Assembly: GCA_008360975.2 (NCBI GenBank)
Contig: CM039183.1
Coordinates: 80,016,350 to 80,080,349, forward strand
DNA: 64,000 nucleotides
Origin: Lichenostomus cassidix
Lineage: Eukaryota; Chordata; Aves; Passeriformes; Meliphagidae
Direction of reading: 5' to 3'
A program made the position numbers and the translations under genes. Of the stretch, positions 13,272 through 23,967 are shown in pieces (position 1 is the stretch's first letter; every line of letters begins with the position of its first letter). The notes beneath the pieces were generated by a model. That model was not told the DNA's origin. It ran no database searches and saw only the letters and a list, made by a program, of their open reading frames with translations.

Positions 13272-14316
13272 TAGCCTGAAATTCAGGCTTACAGAAGCAT
13301 GAACCCTGTCCTGGGTTCAGGTTTTTGGTGAATCATTAAGCTTTGACTTATTAAGGTAAGCTGGGTTCTACCTAGAAGTGGGCTCTATTAGTAAGCTGCT
13401 TCTGTCCTCCTTTTTTTTGTTGTTCACCATTTTTGCTAAGCACCCATGACTGTTCTCATTTTACATATTTTCTGTACATTTTACCTCTTTGTAAAATTTC
13501 TCACTTTTCCCACTGAGCCGAGGGTATCTCTTGCCCTCTCTGCACTCCTCGCACCACCAGTGGGAGCACTGAGCTCAGAGCATAGCTCTTCTTCCCATTC
13601 CCACTGCAGAAGCTGCTGCATGTGCAAGGCCAGCTGAGCCCTGCTCCTCCCCCCCACGCCTGTGCTGCACTGTCTTGGTGCAAGTGGAGCACCTGCAGTA
13701 GAGGAAGAAGCTTATAGGACTTGGGAGGTGTTTGAGAGAGAGAAACTTGTATGTGTACTACCAAATGATGTTGTAGATACCAAATGTACAAATGCCATTT
13801 TGGGATGTAGACTGTTTGCTTAAATCTTAAGAACAGACAAGAAGCAAATGTCTGGAAGTAATGTTTTCATTCAGTATCACAAACAACTAACCATGGAATA
13901 TCCTGTTACCCTACACCAATTGATCTGTGACAGTACTATTGAACCATTTTAATAAAAAAGGCTAACAAAAACTTCTGCTCTGAGTGCCTTCCATGGAAAA
14001 TATTAGTTCAAAAAGCTTCATTTCTGAAAGGTTTAGTTAGCTTGGGACATGGGAAGGTGAGTTTTGTTTATGGTAAAGGTTGTTACTTCCATGATCACTA
14101 GTACCCAGGGGCTTAGTGGGCTTGTCTTCTTTGGGGTTTGCTTTTTCCCCCCTTATTTTTGCCATTTACTCCTCAATTACCAAAGTGGGGAAAAAATGTG
14201 TGGTCTTTTCTCAAAACTGGTAGGTACTAAACGCTTATTATTTAAACTTCTTTTTTCCTTAATTGATTGACTTCTGAAAGTCTTTTTAACATCCATCTCT
14301 CCTAAAGTGTATTTGC

Positions 14317-14360
14317 ATGTGTGTGTGTGTATATAAATATATATACACACATATACATAT
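14317..14360. repeat. GT/AT microsatellite
   Basis: A run of GT dinucleotides passes into ATATAAATATATATACACACATATA. This is a compound dinucleotide repeat, likely length-variable. Confidence 0.9.
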
Positions 14361-15656
14361 GAATTCTCTTTGCTATGTCTTTAGCTTGGCATCCCAAGGA
14401 ATTCTAAGCTATCATACTCTTTGTTGTCCTGCCTGTCTACCTGTCTCTCAGTCCCCATTTGGTGAATTTGAGCCCCCTTGCCGAACAAAACTAAGTTGGA
14501 CCCGCTACTGAAAAAACTGAGAAATTAATTCCTCTAAGTTTCATGGAAACCGTTGGGAGAGAATGGGACAGGAAAGGGATACAAATAGCTTCCCTTATTG
14601 CAGCTAAAGTATAAGCTCAATGTTTTTTTTGTCCTGATGGATGGCCAGTCAGCACACGCATCACTTGGCACCCACCCCAACACGTGCTGCCTCTTCTCCA
14701 GCCAGACGGAAAGGAAACAGAGAGATTTTTGGGGCATGCCATAGTGCATTTGGAGGTGGAGACGTGGAACTCTTGCAGTGAGACATGTAGGAACAGATTG
14801 TACACATCTGTAGGAAACCATATTTTAGCATTTCTGCTGTCCAAGGAACATCTGACATCTATTTGGAATGAAGTGAGGGTAATTATAAAAGGGTACAGGG
14901 AGGGCTAAAGGGAAAAGGTCTTAAATGTGTAGGAAACTGGGCTACATTAGTTCTGCTGCTGATGGCATGACATGGTTGCTTTCAGCCTTTGTTATTCCCA
15001 TTCTAAAAACAATCCTGAACAACGGGTTTTGTCCAGTCAATAAATTTTTGATTCATGGTGTTCAGTTCCTTAGTTAGGGAAGGACTTTGTAAATAATGGG
15101 AGAGGGATTTAATGCCCATGGTTTACTGCAAGACTTAGAAAAGAACCCATAAGAAAGCAGTTAATAAGAGAGAGCTCCATCAAGCAATTACAGCCAAGGA
15201 CTAGAGTTCTCAGTGGAACAGAAAAGGGATTGGGACCAGGGACTGAAAAAGAAAAGGAAGGATTTATACTGATTTTACCATTGAACAGCCTTTTATACAT
15301 CTATCTTCAACTGAATAAAATTTACCATTGACCCTGTTCCTGAAAGCCAAAAGCATATAGTATAAACAGCTGTAAAAAGGCTCACCAAAAATTATACAGT
15401 TCAACTGGAAAGTATGCTGGTGCTCCTAGACAATCTTTAAACACTTAGACTAAGGGTTTTTTAAAGCATACAGAATCATAAAATGCTTTGTTTTCTCTGA
15501 TTTTAATTCTAAAATGTTACAAAATTACTTCATCATTGAAGCATATATAGCTAACAAATATGCATCAATTATTTGTTTGAAATGTATTTATTTAGCTCAT
15601 AATTTTCTCTCATCTCTTCAAAATTAAATATTTTAGAGCTCAGATGTCATTTGATT

Positions 15657-15910
15657 TCAAAGCCAACCTGGCTTGATACATAGGGTTTCTAGGAGTAATA
15701 CATTTAGAGTGGCCTCTCCTAAGATGGGCCTGAAGAAGAGGTCTTCAATAGCATCTGCATCAATGTCTCGAAGAGACATGATTAGCTGAAGAATCCAAGT
15801 AAACCTGCCAAGGCTTCCGTGGAACATTGTTGAGATAAACTCCATCAAGGCTTTCTGAGCTTACTGCTGCCATGTTTTTACATAAGGGACACATTTCAGG
15901 GCACGACATT
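15657..15910 (-). pseudogene. NR0B-like relic exon 2
   Basis: The acceptor is a long T-rich tract ending TTTTGACAG, with the exon starting at 15,910. Two bases complete the codon split by the intron, and 84 further codons follow to TGA at 15,657-15,659, exactly in phase with exon 1. The start reads ECRALKCVPYVKTWQQ, compare DAX-1 with GLQCVKYIQ at this place. A TAA at 15,861-15,863 follows, where SHP has Glu after GlnGln. Beyond it the frame is clean: AQKALMEF, a variable middle, then ADAIEDLFFRPILG and a Leu-rich AF-2-like end LLLETLCIK. The family's PDVPGL at the exon junction is degraded to S-E-C-R-A-L, consistent with relaxed constraint. Confidence 0.82.
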
Positions 15911-16791
15911 CTGTCAAAACAAAAAGTAAAATAAGAAATTTTGAGTAAACACTTCTGTTCTGTGCCCTTCGTAATGATGGCTGTCTGGATTTCTGGCACT
16001 TCTTTCTCTATAGAAAAACATTAAACACTTTCTAAACATACTTTTTGGGGAAAGATTATATGTGTAGCTCAATAATTTGAAGGAGCATTGGGCAGCATTG
16101 TAAGCACATTGGAATCTAGCCAAGCACATTAAAATCCAGCTTTGAAATGGTAACAGCAGGTAATTTTGACTCAGTACAGATGGAGAAGAAGTTTTATAGT
16201 GTTGTCTACCCACCAAATGATGCTGAGATGGTAGTCTGGGCAGGTGGAAATGTTCCAGCTCTAATCTACACTACCTAGGTAACACCAGGAGATGGAGATG
16301 ATGGTTTGGAGCAGCAAGGAGGCTCACAGCCTGAAGATGTAGGTTTCCAGTATACCCAGCCCCATCTCCATCCAATTGTTGCTTCTGCTTACTAGACTAA
16401 GCTGGGGCACTGTAGTTCACCATGCTGTGTAGGTATCTTCATTTACAGTCCAAAAAGAGCAAGAGGAGCGCCTCAACCATTTCTGAAGAAGGAGAGGTCT
16501 TTGCCCTATGGAGTCATGGTCTTGAGCCTCAATCACATACCTCCCATAATATGCGACCTGCTGGCTCACTGCGAGTATTTGTGGGTGCCAGAACTCAGTG
16601 CTAAGGACAACCTGTGTTCAGCCTTTGCCTCTGGAGGGATCACCTTGTCATATAGCGCTCTGCAACCTGATGCCTCCTGTCCTCATTTTCTTAAGGATAA
16701 CAATATCTTTTCTTTCCTAGAATTATGGCAGTCTGGACAGTGGGTCAAATACAATCCAGGCCTGTTTGGCATCTTTTACAGTGACTGACTC

Positions 16792-17055
16792 TGTGGCTAG
16801 CACAGGTCTTTCTTGTGAGCACATTCCACCATGTTTTATAAACAAAGATAAAGTTTGGATGTTTTTTAAAACAGTGTCTCGAGATTTGGACAGTTCAGGC
16901 CTGGCCAGTCAGGCCTAGGGGGAGGTTTCTGGCTGACCAATCTGGGCGACCTCTGAAAAGTCTACATATATATTGAAATCAAAATAATAAACTCGCTCTT
17001 TCTTGCCACACTGAGAACTTGGGTCTTTTTCTCTGCTAGCGGCTCAACAGCGATA
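16792..17055 (+). mobile_element. Solo LTR, family A copy 2, in the NR0B relic intron
   Basis: A 264-bp relative of the 11.4-kb LTR starts TGTGGCTAGCACAG and ends CTCAACAGCGATA. Flanking 6-mers are TGACTC (16,786-16,791) and CGACTC (17,056-17,061), a target-site duplication with one C/T difference of the kind CpG decay gives. AATAAA is at 16,986-16,991. It lies in the intron in opposite orientation to the relic. It is more diverged than the other two copies, so it is probably the oldest of the three. Confidence 0.85.
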
Positions 17056-18121
17056 CGACTCCCTACCTCCCTGGAATAGGATCTGAGTAGCTTACACCAT
17101 GGAGTGTTTCACACGGGATTATTCACTTATGTGTGTGGAGTTCTGCTTTCTCGCCTAGTGCCCTGTACTAGGGCAAAACCAACCTGGTTGGGTATTCTTC
17201 AGGCTGGAATTGGTTAACTGTTGTCAGCCTTCAGCAACTCTCTTCTTCCTAGACATCACTGCCAGAGCAGAAGAAGCCTCAGCCAAACCTGCAATCAGAC
17301 TAGCCAGAAATGAAGAGTTTGGAAAAGTCATCATCTCCCCCAGGATTACCAGCAGCTGCAAGCTGTGAGAATGATTCCAAGTGTTAGATTTTTCATGGAA
17401 AGGAATTTGTCAGGATTTTTGTGGATTCAGGATGAAGTTGCAATAGTTTATGTAGCTTCAAATATGTGTAATTTCCCCATTTGGTCTTCTTTTCTGTGTA
17501 ACCAAACACTGGGTTTAATTTACATATAATGAGACACTTCTTGTTCTGAGATCTGTTGTAATAATATTCAGTCAAACACATGTTCCCAGCTGAACTGTAA
17601 ACCTCTAAAGAGTATCTCTTTTTTGAACAGAAGTGCTGTCACAACCTTGATGGAGTTTCTGAATATATATGTGTACAGAAAACACTCCATAAATATGTAT
17701 ATCTATGACACTGATATAATAACAGCACTGTTTCTCACTGTTCCCGTCTCTTCACTCTCTGCAGTCACAATTGCTTTTCAGACAACTGTCAAAAACACAA
17801 TAATATTTTCACCTCACTCTGTGCTGTTCCTGTGTGGAAGAACAGTCCTACCTGTTCCTTCCTTTGACTTATTGACTGGGACCCTTCACCCACAGATATT
17901 GTGACTGCTCCAAAGCCACCCAGCCAAAACTCCCCTGGGAACAGCAGGGATGCCAGTATGTTCTGGGGAGCCTGGATTCTGTTGATGCAAGGTGCCAGTT
18001 TCCCCTCAGGGTCTGGGTGCACAATTTTTGCTTTGCAGGTTCTTGCTGGCCCAGACATGGTCAATCAATAACCAAGCCAGAGCCTCCCACACAGAGGTGC
18101 TGCACACATTCTGTTGTTATT

Positions 18122-18611
18122 TTCAGCTCTGGGGTCCTCAGCATAAGAAGTACATGGACATGCTGGAGTGACTCCAGAGGAAGGCCCTGAAGATGATCAG
18201 AAGATTGGAGCACCTCTCCTATGAGCACAAGCTGAGAGAGTTGGGGTTGTTCAGCCTGGGGAAGAGAAGGCTTTGGAGAAACATCATTGCAGCCTTCCAG
18301 TACCATAAGGGTACTTTACAAGAAAGCTGGAAAGGCACTTTTTACAAGGGCCTGTGGTGATAGGAGAAGGGGGAATGGCCTTGAACTGAAAGGAGGTAGG
18401 TAGGCTACCTCACTACTGTGAGAGTGGTGAGGCACTGTAACAGATTGTCCAGAGATGTTGTGAATGCCACAGCCCTGAAGTTGGCCAGAAGGCCAGGCTG
18501 GGTGGGGCTTTGAGGAACCTGGCCTAGTGGAAGGTGTTCCTCCCCAAAGGCAAGGGGTTGGACTAGATGATCCTTAGGGTCCCTTGTAACCCAAACCATT
18601 CTATGATTCTA
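18122..18611 (+). repeat. CR1 LINE 3' fragment
   Basis: The 3' part of an avian CR1 retrotransposon in plus orientation. It contains the hallmark strings GCTGAGAGAGTTGGGGTTGTTCAGCC and GGGGTTGGACTAGATGATC in close form and ends ATTCTATGATTCT, the short terminal repeat of avian CR1. It is 5'-truncated and sits in the NR0B relic intron. Confidence 0.9.
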
Positions 18612-20542
18612 GTAGGAAGACCTACACTGCATTGTGCTGCCTGCCACCTTCTTGCCAAAGGGATTTTTCTAATGATAGTACAATGTCTGTGCCACAAGAG
18701 ATCACTCTGGGTACAAGCAAAGCTTTGCATAGTTGTCATGCTTTCTTATCCAAGTGATGGCTGCTACAGCTGCACGCCTGGATGTCCTATTGAACTCCAG
18801 CTCATAACCCAGCTCTGTATTGCTCTGTGCTGCTCTGTACCTGGCCCTTCCCCATTGCCTCATTAAGGGTGGTCATAAGGTACTCCACGAACCAATAGAG
18901 AGTTTACCATTGTCACTGCTGGTGGCTCCCTGAAATCCTCTTAGAACAGGCCTGCAAAAATATTGTCATGTTTGGAAATGTGTTGCAAATATGTAGAAAA
19001 CAGTTTCTGAGTTTGGTGGGAAGTGTTGAAAAACTATTAAAAATAGTAATTGTGAAACAATAGCTGTATAGATTTGTTTGCAGCAGAGGGTGGTTTGGGC
19101 TGTGTATAAGCCCTGAGTACCTGTTTCAGCCCAGAGTTAGATGGTGACTGTTTCATATGGAGTCAGTCTAGGCTTAACTGAAGTTCTCCAGGCTGCTTTC
19201 TGTGGCTCATGGAGAAATATTCCAGAGAATAGGGTCATCTCACCTAAGAGCCAGGTGACATTCCTGAAACTCTGGAATGTATCTGCAGACAGCATCAAGG
19301 GCTGCTGACCCTCTCATACAGGACCCTGGGGAATCGGCAGGCCTTAGTAGGCACAAATCCAGAACATAACCTTGCTTCTGCTACTTTCTCCTTAAGTGAA
19401 GATTGCTTTTTACCCACAGAGATAATAAAAATGCCAGCTAGTGAAACTGTGTAGCTGTGCAGATGAGGCATTTCTCCTCTTATCATCTCCCTGGATATAA
19501 CCAGTGGTTTCTTTCAGCCTGATTTTATTGTGAAAAAACTGACAAAATAACTTGCAGTGAAACAAACTCTTCTGGTTTAATGCTGTGGCAAGGACACACA
19601 AGGCAATACCAAGCATCTGGATGACATTACACCTCAAGATTCAGAATGTGAATCCCATTGGAAACAAATATAAAGTCACACAGCCTTTGAGCAGCCTATA
19701 AACCATCCACCACAAGAAATATAATGGAATAACTGAAGCATTTAAGTGTCCTTTTGGTGCAGTCCCAAGTATAGCACACTGCTGACAGTGCAGCCAACAG
19801 CAGTGATTGCTGTGGAAGGAGCCGGGGATCTGAGCCAGAGCAGGCTGGAGTCAATAAGTCTTTCCATTTACTTTAGTGTACTTAGAGCTCAGCTTTTAAT
19901 GACTCATGCACTCCATGGTGCTGACCGAGGCAGCCTTCCTTCCTAAGGAGACTGAACTTGGCATCAGAAGTGAGAGGATGCAATCAGTAGTCTTAGTTTG
20001 CTCTGTGATTGCTGTCCCAGTCTTTGAATGTGGAGATACTAAATTATATAAATAAAGGACATAAATAAATAAAGCTGTGTAACCTCAACACAGCATCCTT
20101 TTGCCTCACTGATGAAAATCGTATGATTATTTTATCTTCTCCAGTGTTCTTGTAACTAAAGAAGCCTTTGTTAAAATGCTTCTAATGCTCACATCATGTA
20201 CCCATGTACCATCTCTCATTTGCTGTGAAGTGAGGGTGAGACTGCTGTATTATCTTTGAACTGGAAATCAGTTTGAAGTGACACAGTTAATTCTTTATGA
20301 CTTAAAATTTATGTAATATAAGTTGTTTTGGCTTACAGTGGGTGACTTACTGCACATATCCAAGGAAACTATATAAACCACTTCAGGCAGAAAAATGGTT
20401 AAATCGTGTAATACAAGTTTTTGAGAACATTTAACTATATTCATAGAAAAGAGTAAAACTAAACAGTTGTCTATATGCAAATAAAAGTGTCAAATATTTT
20501 TCTAGGCACAGAATCATCTGTATAATTTCTAGGAGGACTTAC

Positions 20543-21116
20543 CAGAATTAAAAAGAATAGTTCCTTTAAGACAGGCATATTCTTTTGCAGTTATATCCAG
20601 CTCCCAGAATTTCCACAATAAATTCTTCATTTTCTGGACTTCTGTTAATGATGCTCCTGCTAATGAGCTGTCCAGTTCATTGAGAGCTGTCAAAGACTGA
20701 TTGAGGAGGATTTTTCTCAATAAACTAGTAGCTGAAATCTCTCTCAGGTCAAAATCCACCCCTTCTTGTGCCATGCCCAGGATAAAAAGAGGGGCCTAGT
20801 TCTGTTGTATGAGGACAAACTGATCCTCCCAAGGCATGTGATAAAAAGAAGGTAAGTTTCTAATAAAAGTTGAAGTCTTCAACAGCACTTCAGAAGCTCT
20901 TCTGCACAAGGCTTCTGGTGTTTTCAGGACAACTCTTCTCCTGTCCAAACAAGGGCAGCCTTTGCTTCCTGTGGAGCAGTGGGGACTGCAATGCTGCTGG
21001 CGCCACTTGGTTGCACTTCCATGCTCTTTGTTAAGGATCTGGAAAAATATGGTCTTAGAATGGTGTGTCTCGCACTGACATTTCCCAGATTTCTCTGCTG
21101 GGATCTTGGTAGCCAT
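20543..21116 (-). pseudogene. NR0B-like relic exon 1
   Basis: ATG at 21,114-21,116 (MATKIPAEKSGKCQCETHH) is preferred as the start because it gives an N-terminus close to SHP's, with a Cys-x-Cys about 15 residues in. An in-frame ATG at 21,147-21,149 is the alternative. Then come a short LxxLL-like box (FFQIL), a Cys-rich stretch, and the ligand-binding-domain start EALCRRASEVLLKTSTF IRNLPSF. The TAG at 20,796-20,798 sits exactly where SHP has the Trp of its CWGPLF motif: here Asn-stop-Ala-Pro-Leu-Phe, one G-to-A change from TGG. Coding resemblance resumes at once (APLFILGMAQEGVDF) and runs to ...ILFNSG. The exon ends TCTG with the strong donor GTAAGT at 20,537-20,542. Confidence 0.85.
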
Positions 21117-21212
21117 GGAGCCAGAGTTCCCTGTGGCAGGAAACAGCATGTCTGGAGCTATGCATCAGCAGCAGGGGAGGGCATTTCTGCCACACAGGGA
21201 GGCGTTCTGTGG

Positions 21213-21219
21213 TTATATA
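21213..21219 (-). promoter_or_regulatory. Possible TATA box of the NR0B relic
   Basis: TATATAA reads on the minus strand about 65 bp upstream of the first in-frame ATG (21,149) and about 100 bp upstream of the preferred ATG (21,116). That is a sensible distance for a short 5' leader. A single 7-mer is weak evidence. Confidence 0.3.
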
Positions 21220-21272
21220 CACACGGGCAGGTGTGTATAACCTGGAAAGAAATAGGACCCTGATCTGTAAGG

Positions 21273-21282
21273 TTACCTTGAA
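21273..21282 (-). promoter_or_regulatory. Possible NR5A (LRH-1/SF-1) half-site
   Basis: The minus strand reads TTCAAGGTAA, one base from the NR5A consensus TCAAGGTCA, about 55 bp upstream of the TATA-like element. Known SHP and DAX-1 promoters are controlled by NR5A receptors, so the site fits the locus. It could still be chance. Confidence 0.25.
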
Positions 21283-21542
21283 CTTTATTTCACCCAGTGT
21301 GTTTCGAATGAGGCGTGGCTGCAGGCTGCTGGTATCCCTGGGCTGCTGTAGCCCCAGGGGAGCAGGTGGCATGGGACAGTCCTGGGGACAGTCCTGAGGA
21401 TGGAAATCCTGTGTTTCAGAATGATCTCATGTTTCTGTGAGGTTTGAGAGAAACTTTAGAGAAGGTCAGCTGCTTGGAGCTCATGACAATGTTCTCTCTC
21501 GCATTTCACAAATGCTAGTTTCAAACTCAGATTATGAGGGCT

Positions 21543-21702
21543 TAGAGTCATAGATTAGGTTGGAAAAGACCTTTCAGATCATTGAGTCCAGCCTTTAACC
21601 CAGCACTGCCAAGTCCACCACTAAACCACATCCTCAAGTGCCACATTTATATGGTTTTAAGTGCCCCCAGGAATGGTGACTCAACCACTTCCCTGGGCAG
21701 AC
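21543..21702 (-). repeat. CR1 LINE 3' fragment
   Basis: It begins AGTCATAGATTAGGTTGGAA on the plus strand, the reverse complement of a CR1 3' end, and continues through the CR1-type TCATTGAGTCCAGCC and CCACTTCCCTGGGCAG strings. It is short, 5'-truncated and minus-oriented, and lies just upstream of the NR0B relic. Confidence 0.85.
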
Positions 21703-23710
21703 TGGGCATCTGGGCATTGATGTAGAACAAGATGACACTAGATATCCAGTACAGTTTCCTCCTTAATTTCAGAATATTTCTCCCAGACAACCTGTGTAAT
21801 TAAATATTCCTCATACAAACTGATGAAGAAAAATTGGCAATTCATAATGCTGTACATGTGAACTTTCGTAGCAGTGCAAGAGCTGAATGACTGAATTGTC
21901 AGGACTGTACAGTCAACATCAGGGAACACAAAGCGCAGAAGTAAAAGGAGCTCAGTCTTCTTAAGAAGAAATTGATACTTCAAGTTTTTGTTACTTCACA
22001 CTCTCTTGCTTGTTCTTATAGAGGGAGAAAGGTACTAAGTTTTTTCACCAAACAAAATGTTTATGCATTCCTACCATCTGGGCTCTTAGCATGTCTTACT
22101 GAAAACTGAGTATTAAAAACAACAGCTTGAAGTTCTTCATGTGCTAGGTCTACAAGCCTTTGGCATGTAAAGGCCCCCTGATCAGATACATAGCTACAAA
22201 TTTATGTTTTGCTTCAACAGGGTTTATTTCCATGCTCGGCCATTTTAAAATTTTCATTTATTTACGTCTTCATGATATTTATATTGCAAAATTTTCTCCT
22301 TCTGGGGAGATGAAAAGTGGAGGAAGAGATGACTGCTCCACAGCTGAGTAATTCAGGAGTGTAGTGCTGCTGAGGTGCAGCTACTACTACGTGCTGTGGA
22401 GGTCCAGGGCATGCACCTGAGTACCTGCTGGGATCTGTTTGTCTACCTCTCCATCCATTCAACAGCGCCCTGCTGCTGTCCATTGCTGGGGTATTAAAGA
22501 GTTTGTTAAGTTACATGGCACAGAAACAGAGAAGTCCTCAGAAAGTTCCGTCCTTCTCAATCATGGTGTAAAATTCAAGCTGGACTGAGGTTCAGAGGAA
22601 TGAACTCCAGTTACAGGGCTATTGCCATCTGAGGTTCAGCATGAATTGCATTGATTGGCTAATGGCTGTATTAGAAAGAGAGACTGAGCTTGTTAGAATC
22701 ATTCTTACACAGTGTTTGCTTGTGAAAAGAAGTTGTGTCTCCTAACTGCTGGTGAATGTGGCAGTGTTTAAGTAAACTAGGCAGCAGAGTTCTGAGCAAC
22801 CCAGCCTGAGCTCCAAGAGCACCACCTCATAGTTGACCATTTCACTCTCTTGGTTCATATCATTATTTCACAGCTCCCATTAATTGTGCTTACAAAAGTT
22901 CTACTTCAGATTGAATTTATTTTTTCCTACTTCATTTCCCTTCTGAGAGCTGCATCAGTCATATGCAGAGTCCTGATGTCAGTAACATGGTATTGGATAC
23001 CATTTCTACTTATCATAACTTTTTTTTGATTGTGTATAGATCTAAGAGGCAGAAGCAAAGGGGTTTTTTTTTTCCATGAAGAATTCTTGGTATATTATAA
23101 TAGCTTTATGACTATTTACTAAAAATACAGAGTAAAGGTTACTGCCTCAGCATGACTGCCAAGGGCACATTATCAGCCTTCCTGAGAAAATGATTACTTA
23201 GAATGATGAGTCAATATTGAATTGCAGGTGAAACTGATCCTGGTCATCCTGATTCAAAATGGTCTGAAATGAACTTTCTTCATGACCTGATTTAACTCTA
23301 TGCTCATAAATTAAGCAATAGTTAATTTTTCTTTCTAAATCTTACCTATAGAATGGTTGCAGCCGTGTGCACCTAGATATAAAGCGTCTAAGTCTTGATG
23401 CTACAATAGCAATGCTTCATATTTTCAAATGTTAAGAAAGCATGCAATACAAAAACCAGTTTTGTGATATGATAACTGCCCATGGATTTTTATCTATTTT
23501 AGCTGTCTCTAGCATGCTGGTTTGAAAACAGTAAGACATAACATCAGTGTTACTTTTTCTGATTTGCATTTATATACTTTTTCAATCTAGAAGACACCCA
23601 CACCCACAAATACTCTCTGCCACCACATTCTCTCTGAAACCATCAGAATTGCTCCTCAGGCACAAGTGTCACCATTTGGACAACAAAACAGTGTGTCCTA
23701 AATCCACAAA

Positions 23711-23967
23711 TTTTAAAGAACTGAAAGAGAGTTGGTTTAGATTAGATATGTGGAAAGAATTCTTTCCAGTGAGGCACTGGTGAGACACTGGAACAGGTTG
23801 CCCAGAGAAGCTGCAGATGCCCCATCACTGGGAGTGTTCAAGGCCAGGTTAGACAGGGCTTTGAGCAGCCTGGTCAGTGGAGCGTGTGTCCTGCACATGG
23901 CAGAGGGGTTGGAACTGGATGGTCTTTAAGGTCCCCTCCAACCCAGGCAATTCTATGACTCTATGAT
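23711..23967 (+). repeat. CR1 LINE 3' tail
   Basis: The plus-strand CR1 tail has the typical GAGACACTGGAACAGGTTGC and AAGGTCCCCTCCAACCCAGG strings and ends ATTCTATGACTCTATGA. It is 5'-truncated, as is usual for CR1 insertions. Confidence 0.9.

Larger units (their letters stand above)
11712..15656. other. Intergenic, downstream of the NR0B relic
   Basis: This stretch holds the unidentified coding-like relic at 12.9-13.3 kb and a GT/AT microsatellite at 14.3 kb. Otherwise nothing is recognisable, and no exon of a neighbouring gene was found. Confidence 0.5.
15657..21116 (-). pseudogene. NR0B-family orphan nuclear receptor relic (SHP/DAX-1-like)
   Basis: The NR0B family (DAX-1, SHP) consists of nuclear receptors without a DNA-binding domain that repress other receptors such as LRH-1 and SF-1 through a ligand-binding-type domain. 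This locus has the family's two-exon plan: exon 1 at 20,543-21,116 and exon 2 at 15,657-15,910, with a phase-1 intron of about 4.6 kb after GTILFN. The frame is continuous for about 828 bases (about 275 codons; SHP is near 257-260). It is broken only by TAG at 20,796-20,798 and TAA at 15,861-15,863. Recognisable blocks in order: an LxxLL-like N-terminal segment (KTIFFQIL), TSTFIRNLPSF, APLFILGMAQ, LLRKILL, ITAKEYACLKGTILFN, and DLFFRPILGEATLN near the C-terminus. The intron holds a CR1 fragment and a solo LTR. Two stops point to a pseudogene, but the absence of frameshifts means decay is recent or weak. Sequencing error at two sites is less likely but not excluded. Family assignment is by motif comparison from memory. 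Confidence 0.85.

Noticed and set aside
15657..21116. The idea that the NR0B stops are recoded (readthrough or selenocysteine)
   Set aside because: The stops are TAG and TAA, not TGA, no recoding element was seen, and the conserved PDVPGL junction motif is also degraded, which fits pseudogene decay better.
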